Below, in pieces: positions 56,395 to 64,000 of a stretch of 64,000 bases of DNA (the first letter of the stretch is position 1; the number at the start of each line of letters is the position of its first letter). The DNA lies in contig JANFNE010000003.1 of the NCBI GenBank assembly GCA_024867545.1, positions 1,550,001 through 1,614,000 on the forward strand, read 5' to 3'. Under the pieces are notes generated by a model. It was given only the letters and a program-made list of their open reading frames with translations. It did no database searches and was not told the origin of the DNA. Source of the DNA: Phytopythium helicoides (taxonomy: Eukaryota; Oomycota; Peronosporomycetes; Pythiales; Pythiaceae). The translations under genes and the position numbers were made by a program.

Positions 56395-56999
56395 GTCGGC
56401 CGCCTCCGTCGCCATCTGTAAGTTGTACATATCTATGATCGATTCCGAACGCTCCACCTTGGTGAATCGAGAACGCACACGCACCCCTTGCCGACCAGCG
56501 GTCTCTCGCCAGCCAGTGGCATCCACAACGAGCGAGACATGCCCACGCCGCGGTCCTCGACTGGCTGCCGTCGAATCACGCCACCTCGGCCCCGTCGTTG
56601 CAAGGGCCTTGCTCGACTTGCGAGATTCGCTCACTGCTTCCTGACGGGCTCGTGACTCGCGCGATTCAGTCGTGAACCTGATGCGCTTCTACGCTCGCGT
56701 GACTCGCGCTCCACTATGGCTCGACGGTCTCTGCAAGTCGCACTCCATGGCGGTCGCTGGCCAATGGGACGCGATTCGGAACCCTCGGTGACTCGCGCAT
56801 CCTCCGCGTCACTTGCTCTTTTTCCTCCTTCCATCGGTGTCGCACTGCCCACGAGTCGCCAGTGGCAGACTCCGCTTCGGTTTCGTTCGCTCCTGTTGCG
56901 CGACCAGTCATGCCGACGCCAGCAGAGCAGCGAGCACAGTTGCCAACAACCGCCGAGACGCGAAGCGGAGACAGCAAGAGAGCGCTCCGGCCCATCGAC
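56395..56999. other. Gap between ML23 and the MFS transporter gene
   Basis: About 600 bp. GTCACTTGCTCTTTTTCC near 56808 could be an initiator-like sequence for the MFS gene; nothing else recognised. Confidence 0.35.
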
Positions 57000-58714
57000 A
57001 TGAAACGCAGCAGCTTCGTGGAGCGCATGGAGTTTGAGGAGGAGGATGGTGAGTGCAGTGGCGTGGAGTGGAGTGGCAGGCAATTGGCAAGGAGCTAACG
57101 ACGCAAGTGGCCGTGGCAGATCCGGGATACGGCACATTTGGGAATGAAATGCAGCAGCCCGCGCCAGCGACGGCCTTGAGCAACGCGCAGAGAGAGTCGA
57201 AGCGCAAGTGGCTCATGGTTGCCATCCTGTCGGCGCTCACGGCCATCAACCAGGGCATTTGCTACTCGTACGCTCCGATTGCAAGTGTCGCTGAGGCGCG
57301 CTGGGGCAACTACGTACGTTCCTTGGCCATCAGCGATGCTACTTCGCCGCCAGGTGCTGACCGACGTGTATGGCGCTGCAGATTCACTCGACGGAACTCA
57401 TCACGGTCTACTTCGTGTCGTACATCCCGTGCTCGTTCGTTGGTTCGTGGCTCATGGACAAAAAGGGCTTGCGCTTCGGAGTGCTGCTCGGCGCCTTCCT
57501 GCAGGCTTTTGGCGCGTCTCTCCGCTACGTTGCGAGCGCAACAGACACGTCGCCCGCAGTCGAGGCTAGCTCTGACGCTTCTTGGACAAGTGATCGCGTC
57601 AGTGGCAATGCCCTTCATGGTCAATTCTCCACCTGTCCTCTCGGCCAATTGGTTCCCGCCTTCGCTGCGCGCAACTTCAACAAGCATCGCAGTGAACGCC
57701 AACGCCTTGGGCATCGCATTTGTCTACCTCACGTCTCCATTCATTGTGCGGACGAGCGAGAGGTGATCTACTGGAACCTCTATGTTGCAATCGTTTCGAT
57801 CGCAGCTGCCTTGGTCGGTTGGGTCTTCTTCCACTCCTTCCCGTCCTCGAGCCACTTCGAGACCGAGTCAATCACGTCCGACGTGCAGCTACGCGACGAG
57901 TATGACTGGAAGCAGTGGAGCAACGCGTTCACGCACCGAGGGTTCTGGCACACCGTCGTAACGTTTTCGGTCGCCGAGTGCATTGTGAACGCTATGTCGG
58001 CTCTTCTGGGCAAGTTCCTCAGCTCGGCAGGCTTCTCAAAGGCTGAGATTGGAGTTATCGGTGCGGCTTTCATCGTTAGTTCACTCGTCGGCGGACAAAT
58101 CATCAGCCGCTTGGTCGATCAGAAGCGCAACCACATCACCACACTTCAGTTATGCTTGTTTGCAACGGCTCTATCCATGACCGCGTTCAAGCTCGTTCCA
58201 AAGACTCAAGCTCTCTTTGCATGCATCAGCCTGATGTTCCTCGGCGCCGCACTTGGCCCTATCCAACCTATCGTGTTAGAGCTGGGCGTGGAGTGTGCAT
58301 TCCCTACTAGCGAGGCAACTGTGGCGGCGCTGCAGCAGCTCTGCGGCAACTTCCTGTCGGCAATCTTCGTCCCAGGACTGAGCATTCTTCGCCGAGCTCA
58401 TATCGACAGCTCAGGCCACGTTCCAAGCAAGTATTTCTACGCGAGCCCTGAGTGGGTTATGGTTGCTCTCATCGTATTCACCATCGTCGTCTTCTGCTTC
58501 TAGTACGTTGTCGCCTCTACACGTTGGTCGAGGTTGTTCATTCTAACTCCATGTTTGCCGAACCAACAGCGATGGCGAGTACAAGCGATACGCTCATGAG
58601 GCTGGCGTGATTCGCCCCGAGGCTTTGCTCAACAAGGACAAGTCTGGTGCGCGCGTCCACTCTAAAGAGTACTCAGACGCCACTGATGGCCTCACAAAAC
58701 GCCAAGTGCTTTAA
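57000..58714 (+). CDS. MFS transporter, FLVCR-like
   Basis: Four exons: join(57000..57048,57120..57313,57382..58502,58570..58714), introns 71, 68 and 67 nt; about 500 aa with twelve predicted membrane segments. Motifs fitting FLVCR-type carriers (haem/choline export in animals): WLMVAILSALTAINQGICYS, YIPCSFVGSWLMDKKGLRFG (loop 2-3), and NSPPVLSANWFPPSLRATST after segment 5. The short last exon gives a hydrophilic tail (YDGEYKRYAHEAGV). Exon 3 shifts frame by +1 near 57567 and back by -1 near 57755. Both sides and the middle are well conserved, so this pair is probably sequence error. Substrate not determinable here. Confidence 0.85.
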
Positions 58715-58800
58715 GCATCATTTCGTATGAGATCAGAACTCCGTGCATCGAACTCTATTATTCGCAATCAGAAACAAAATAAAAATCGTTTCCCCTGAGT

Positions 58801-61800
58801 TTAGCCCCTTCCTGATGCGTTGTACTCATATAAACGCTGTAGAAACAGCACATAGTCGACGTACTCGTCGCGGTCGTCCATGCCAAAGTGCCGCAGCAGC
58901 ATGGTCATATCATTCCGACCAATGGGGATATTGAGCAGATGAAGTTTTGCTAGCAACAGCGAGGTCGGAACCTAGTCTTGGAAGAACCCTTGCGCTTCCT
59001 TCGTAGCTTGCAAACGAACACCCAGGTCCTAGTGATGAGTACCATTGGCGAATCCATCAAACGACGCTCAAGTTGAGCTACAAATCGGTCGAGATCCACT
59101 TTACCACCGCCACCTTTCCCTTTCACAATCATTTTCTTGACGGCTGCGTGGGACCTTGACCTCCATGTCCACCGATAATGGAGCTGCCCACTTTGCAAAT
59201 GTGACGAGATCCAAGAACTGCTTGGAAGTAGAGCCGATATGTTGAAAGAACTGGCTAATGAGGTGTGTCGAAGCAGTAACTATGATGGTGACGATGAAGA
59301 GTTTGTTTGAGTTTCTCAGCCGTAAGCGGATCAGTCGATGCCTCAACCTCTCGCTGTCGAACTTTGATAGGGGAAGAAAGCTCGTCCTTTCGGCCTCTCT
59401 TCATTGGTGATTTGGCTGGAGAATAACTCTCGGGGCCTCTAGACGATGATGAACCAGTCAAAAAGTATCGGAATGCACGTAACGGTAATATCTGGGTGCC
59501 AAGCCCAGAAATCTGACGAGATATCTCTAGAATGGTAAGCTCAAGTGACTGAAGACTTGAGACTATCGCTCGATGAGAACTGGCTGTCGGAGAAGTGCTT
59601 GAGTATTGATGGCTCGCTTGCCCAATACTGTAGCTTTGAGATGTTGAAGAAGCAATCTCGCTCAAGATACGTCGAAAGCAGCTGAAGCTCACAACTGGCA
59701 GCTTTTTGCTCGTGGCAGAAAAGCAACTCCGTGGACTTCTCCTTTGCTGTACAACAGAACTCTCACCAGAAAGAGTACGCATAACATGCGAGATAGCATC
59801 TGCGTTCTCTAGCAATTTTTTGACATCAGCATCATCTTCCATGCTATCGATATGTTGAGATAGGAAGGATGTCAAATCACGGCCATTGATATGGTTTTTT
59901 CCGTCTCTATCAATTGAGCGAAAGAGCTTTTCGAGTCTAAAAGTCGACAATTCACCCGTCGAAGTGGTGCTCTCGCGTTGGATGGTGCTTCGAACCAAAC
60001 GCAGTAACTCCTGTCGCGCTCCCTGCTGTTGAAAGTCGAGCAGGAATACTAGCAAGCGCGAATAGTTTATGGTTTCGCTCCACATGGAGCTCGCCGTCGT
60101 TGATGAATGCTCTCGTTTCCCACTAGTTGCCCCTGGGAACCTTCGTTGCAATACACGAATCTGCCAGTCATACATACCTGGGAACCCGACACAGATTTGG
60201 CGCCATGCCTTGTTCCAGTCATCGCATCGGATTGATCCATTCTTGTCCCAGTCAAACAGTTGCATATGATTGTTCACATCCACTAGGTTCTCTGGAAGCT
60301 TCATTGCTTGGATTAGACTAATCCAGTCAAATAAGCTCTCGAAGAAAACGTCTAAAGAAATGGCATCGGGAAATGGAGGGCTTTCTGTCTCGTCTCGGTC
60401 ACTGCTAGTTTGCTCAGCTACAAATTTCAGATACTCGTTGAGCATCCGAATCAAATATTTTTCACTTTTGTATCGACCTGTTGAACGAAGCATTTGCACC
60501 AACTCTGCTGCAAGTTTTGTCCGTCCGATCCATGCCCGGCGCTTTACGATAGAGGAGGCCAAAGCTCGCTCAAGATTATAGTCCGCTAAACAGGTTACTA
60601 TATCATTACGAAGCGTACTGATATCGCTGTCCTCTTCCGAATCGACCATCAGATCCGGTAATAAGTGTTGCTTTGTACCCCAAAACTCCCCATTGTCGTT
60701 CCAACAATCGCGAATAAGGAAACTCCAGAGTGTCCTAACCTCAAGTTGGGCAACACGCTTACTCGGTGACGCAAGAATTGAGAAAATGTAGAGTTGTTCT
60801 ACGGGTAGTAATAGTTCGCTTTCTGTGGATCTGTTCACAAGCTCACAAAAGGCTTGGATTCCCAATTGCCAGTCCGCGCCATTCACGCGCATAGCATCTG
60901 TAACATTGACGCGCAGTGAGCGCTCGTTAGCTTTCAGTTTTGCGCATACGCTAGTCCAGATAGGATCTCGATTGTTATGCTTAACCCTGGGCTCACCAAA
61001 CGTTAGATAAAGGAACACATCGTAACGCAGAGTCTGTCGTTGGCTTCCTTTGACATCGTCCAAGCGGAGTGATCGACAAATAGCGTACAGGTCTTCTGGT
61101 CGCAGGTGCTGATCAAAGATGCGCTTGAAAAACAAAGGCGACATGGTGTACGATTGGTCTCTGTCAAGTTTGCGAACGATTTTTAGGATTTGTTCCAGTA
61201 CATTGGCCTCTTTTGAACGGCTTCCATTGCAAAGCGTTTTGCGAACTCGTTCCCAGAACGCCCAGCTGTAGGCTTGCTCGATTCTATTTACTCCTGTTTC
61301 GTCTTCACCCGGTTCTCCGCCGAAAAGTGCATCCAAAATGTCGTCGTAATACACAAACGCTGCAGTTGAGTCACTAGCAGCTTGACTCTCTTCTATTGGC
61401 CGCACACTGCTTGTAAGTATTAACTGAATTGTCTCTTTTTCAGAAAGTGGAAATGCAAGGCGCAATGCGTGCTCCTCAACCAAGTCGTGATGAAGCACAC
61501 GAAGAAACTCAACAAGCGTGATGCATCCATCACTTTCCAGATCATACTTTCGGCACAACTGCTCGAGCAACTTTCGTGTCTTGCTTCGATCGGGTGAAAA
61601 GCCGCTTGCAATATAGTTTTCAAACTGAGTAAGTGCATTGTTCTTGCCAGACGGAGCCATATTGCGCACTGAATAAATGAGGAGGTCAAGCAGTGCTGTG
61701 ATGAAATCTCGGTAGTCTATCTGTGCTTGTGGGTTGAAGTTCATTCCAAGACAAATCTCGAGTAATCGTGTCTCCGATATTTCAATGCTGAAGTGATCTG

Positions 61801-62860
61801 CGAGAAGCCATCGCAACTGCTTAAGGCTAACAAAACCACTAGAAGACTTGTCCAGTTGAGCTAACCGCTGTTCAAGTTCCTTGACTCCGGTACTGGAAAT
61901 GCAAGGAAGAAGTGTTAATGGCAGGAATGCATCCAGCATAGTTGGAGAGTACTTACTAGGTCAGTTCATTTGCAATGATAGCAAGTTCATCATCTGCATT
62001 AGAGCTAGGTTGCTTTGATAGGTTTGCTCTGTTTGTAGATCTCGCCACTGGACTCTTGGAAATGTGGGTGCCTTTGGTATCGGTGGAATATGAACTTTCC
62101 TTGTTGTTCGTTGAAGTCCGTGCGGCTTCGACCTTAAGACTAAGTCGTTCATTTTCACTCTGAAGGTTGGCTATGACACCTGACAGCTTTTTACTTCTTG
62201 CTTCGAGCCAAACCTCTTTCGCTTGAGGATTCCCTGAGGACTTGGGCGGATTCATGCCACCATTGCTCCTCCCTGGATGTCCTAGACCCCAAATGTCAAG
62301 CGCTCGCAGTGCCTGCTTAATGTCTACGACTATTTCTCCGCCGTCGTCAAAAGAGTGTTCATAGAGAAATTCCTAGTCAAGAACAGAGAGTGAGATGAGT
62401 CAACGCAATGTGCATGAATCAGAATTACATTACCAACCTCCATTCGCTCGGACACTGGCCCAATTTGAGTGGCTTGTTCAGGGTCCAGATCAAACATGAC
62501 TTCGCAAACATGGCTCAATGCAACCTTATGATTCTTGGATGCATCGCCATAAGCAAAAATGTCGGCCAACTCCTGGGGGGTGAGCTGCTTAGTTCGCATG
62601 ACGCGACAAAACCATTCGTCCGGTGACTCGATCACGGTTCTGCTTGGTGATGGTAAATCATCGAATTGAACAGACCGAGAGTTTGCCTTCCGAGGACTTG
62701 CAGACTTTCGAGTACTGGAAGCTTTCAAGATCGGGCTGAGACTCCCTGCACTTCGGCTAGAACGAGCAGTAGATGGTCGTGGTGGCGAACTACTGCGCTC
62801 TTTCCTTGGGAAAGGCAAGCTCTTGCTCAAAGAGGACCTCTGACCTGTTCCGCGCTGCAT
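58801..62860 (-). CDS. Large EF-hand protein, about 1,285 aa
   Basis: complement(join(58801..58971,59043..61892,61957..62372,62438..62860)), introns 71, 64 and 65 nt. Serine/arginine-rich N-terminus, a helical region (SPDEWFCRVMRTKQLTPQEL), then a coiled coil (ANLQSENERLSLKVEAART). EF-hand-like loops: LDKSSSGFVSLKQL (about 61815-61856), YDLESDGCITLVEF (61507-61545, the best), FDWDKNGSIRCDDW (60215-60262) and IDRDGKNHINGRDL (59880-59925). The C-terminal exon (LNIPIGRNDMTMLLRHFGMD) was found by following the frame past a stop at 59255. One-base shifts near 59285 and 59150 are needed. A calcium-dependent structural or flagellar role is only a guess. Convergent with the MFS gene (86 bp). Confidence 0.75.
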
Positions 62861-63093
62861 ATTCACAGCGCCTGAATCTCCAAAGGAACGCCCTCAAATG
62901 CTCATGGAGCATCTCATTCTGAAAGATTGTGTAGCTATTTCGAGTTTGATTTTAGCAACGACACTTTCATACCTCAAATACACTAAGCATCTAACCATCT
63001 AGCGCCGCAACTTTAGCGCGGCGATTTTGAACTACTGAGTCTACCACCTTGCAGCATGAGCTAACTGTCAGTTGACAGATGCATCACGCTGCG

Positions 63094-64000
63094 CTAGTGG
63101 TCGCTCCCGGAATGAGACAATGATAAAGGATCGCCACCTACAAGACCTGCAGCTACTTGCGTTGCATCGACTTGCTTGGCCGCGTGGACGCACTTGAGAC
63201 AGAAAGCGTAGCTTCGGAGGGAGTTGCCACCAAAGTGCGAGTCGAGCTCAGCCAGCTTATCAACACGGCACTTCGAGCACACAATCTGTCAAAGTGGTCA
63301 ATTAGTCGATGTACACCATTCCTGTCAAATTACGACCATCAAACCCACCTCGTTGCAAACCCGGCACGCAATCGCCTCGTTCGACGATATGATTGGGATC
63401 TTGGAGCTTGATCGCCCGCAGAAAGCGCAAGTGCTGTCTCCCGAGATACGTTGCTGCTTCTAGAAGTAGACCGTAGGAGAGGCTTGGGCTGGGCTAGATT
63501 TCGCGACGCCAACCACGCCAATTTCTTCGATAGTGCACAGTTCATCAGGGTTGTCACTGCGAGCACGCAGTCAGCCGCCACCATGGTGGCAATACCTGCC
63601 GGCAGACCTCCACGAGCATCCGAGTATCCGCGGCAGTACACGTCGACAAGTGGCTGGTTCGGAGAAGAAGTCGGAGACACCCGGGTGATGACACAGAAGG
63701 AGATGAATCCTCGGATCATTCCCAAGTGCGTAAGCTCGCGTGCACCGCGACCACGACCGAATGCAGCAGGCGAAATCCATACTTCTGTCCATTCGAGTCC
63801 GTCGAGATGCCCGCCATCTCGAGTACGATGTGGTCGCGACGCGCGGCGACCGAGTTGAGCACGACCGGCTGGTCCTTGAGCAGCCACTTGATGCTCGAGA
63901 ACTGCAGCGGCGCTCCTAGCGTCGGTGGCTCAAGCACCAACAGCGTGCGCATGTCGTCGAACTTGCCTCGCAGGTAGGACGCCTCGAGGCGCCGAGTGCC
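63094..64000 (-). CDS. START-like / FYVE-like zinc finger protein, 5' partial
   Basis: Only the C-terminal part is inside the window. The START-like end (DHIVLEMAGISTDSNGQKYG, then IRGFISFCVITRVSPTSSPN) is followed by a FYVE-type cluster of four CxxC pairs: CAFC, CRVC, then after a 63-nt intron (63286-63348) CSKC and FCLKC. The usual R-HHC-R core is degenerate, so phosphatidylinositol-3-phosphate binding is doubtful. Reading needs two one-base shifts, near 63760 (after FRLLHSV) and near 63430 (before STCAFCGR), both of the kind a missing base would cause. START-FYVE proteins form a large oomycete family and often act at endosomal membranes. Confidence 0.75.

Noticed and set aside
55618..56634. 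338-codon frame antisense to ML23
   Set aside because: Antisense of the GC-rich ML23 exon; histidine/arginine-rich composition typical of shadow frames.

Overview
The window looks like nuclear DNA of an oomycete (Phytophthora/Pythium-type). Genes are compact and intergenic gaps short, and most introns are only about 59-78 nt with GT..AG ends. An Inr-like core promoter element precedes the desaturase gene. The protein families present (a START-like plus FYVE-like zinc finger protein, the 'TPLP' multi-pass membrane family, and many coiled-coil proteins resembling what oomycete annotations call the 'M96 mating-specific protein family') are ones I associate with oomycetes. These family assignments come from memory of family appearance; no search was run.

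About 46 of the first 56 kb is one expanded gene family. I count 23 copies, called ML1-ML23 here, on both strands: ML1 (+, cut by the window edge), ML2-ML5 (-), ML6-ML12 (+), ML13 (-), ML14 (+), ML15 (-), ML16 (+), ML17-ML18 (-), ML19 (+), ML20-ML21 (-), ML22 (+), ML23 (+). The standard gene has three exons. Exon 1 encodes an acidic/serine-rich N-terminus, a basic stretch with a first heptad helix (K/R-Q-E-[IL]..LR..v..L), and a second helix with the signature W..[IV]A.[RK]Q...R..[AS]E.EN..L. Exon 2 is about 309 nt and sits between two phase-0 introns. Exon 3 encodes an alpha/beta-looking module with a 'RRY.E..R.V.V' motif and an amphipathic C-terminal helix. Subgroups sit together: ML3-5, ML6-8, ML9-10, ML17-21, and ML13-16/22/23, which points to local duplication.

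Other genes break into the array. There is a delta-9-type acyl-CoA desaturase (29958-30899, -), a small four-pass membrane protein (39351-39974, -) with a decayed duplicate near 36.4-36.9 kb, and two near-identical copies of a multi-pass membrane protein (46751-48485 and 51036-52722, -). A WrbA-type flavodoxin-like quinone reductase (53631-54239, -) follows. Past the array come an FLVCR-like MFS transporter (57000-58714, +), a large EF-hand protein (58801-62860, -) convergent with it, and the 3' part of a START-like/FYVE-like protein (63094-64000, -).

Two segmental duplications can be read directly. One is a roughly 2.5-3 kb unit (membrane gene plus ML gene) at 34.7-37.1 and 37.6-40.3 kb. The other is a tandem duplication of the membrane gene whose junction lies at 50775-50776, where the tail of wrbA is fused to the tail of ML22.

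Many reading frames are broken by single-base shifts, including in genes outside the array (the MFS gene has two compensating shifts). Some are therefore probably assembly indels rather than true pseudogenes. ML10, with frameshifts plus two stops, is the clearest real pseudogene. The function of the ML family is not shown by the sequence: two coiled coils suggest dimerisation, and a DNA-binding (bZIP-like) or lipid-binding (START-like) role is inference only.
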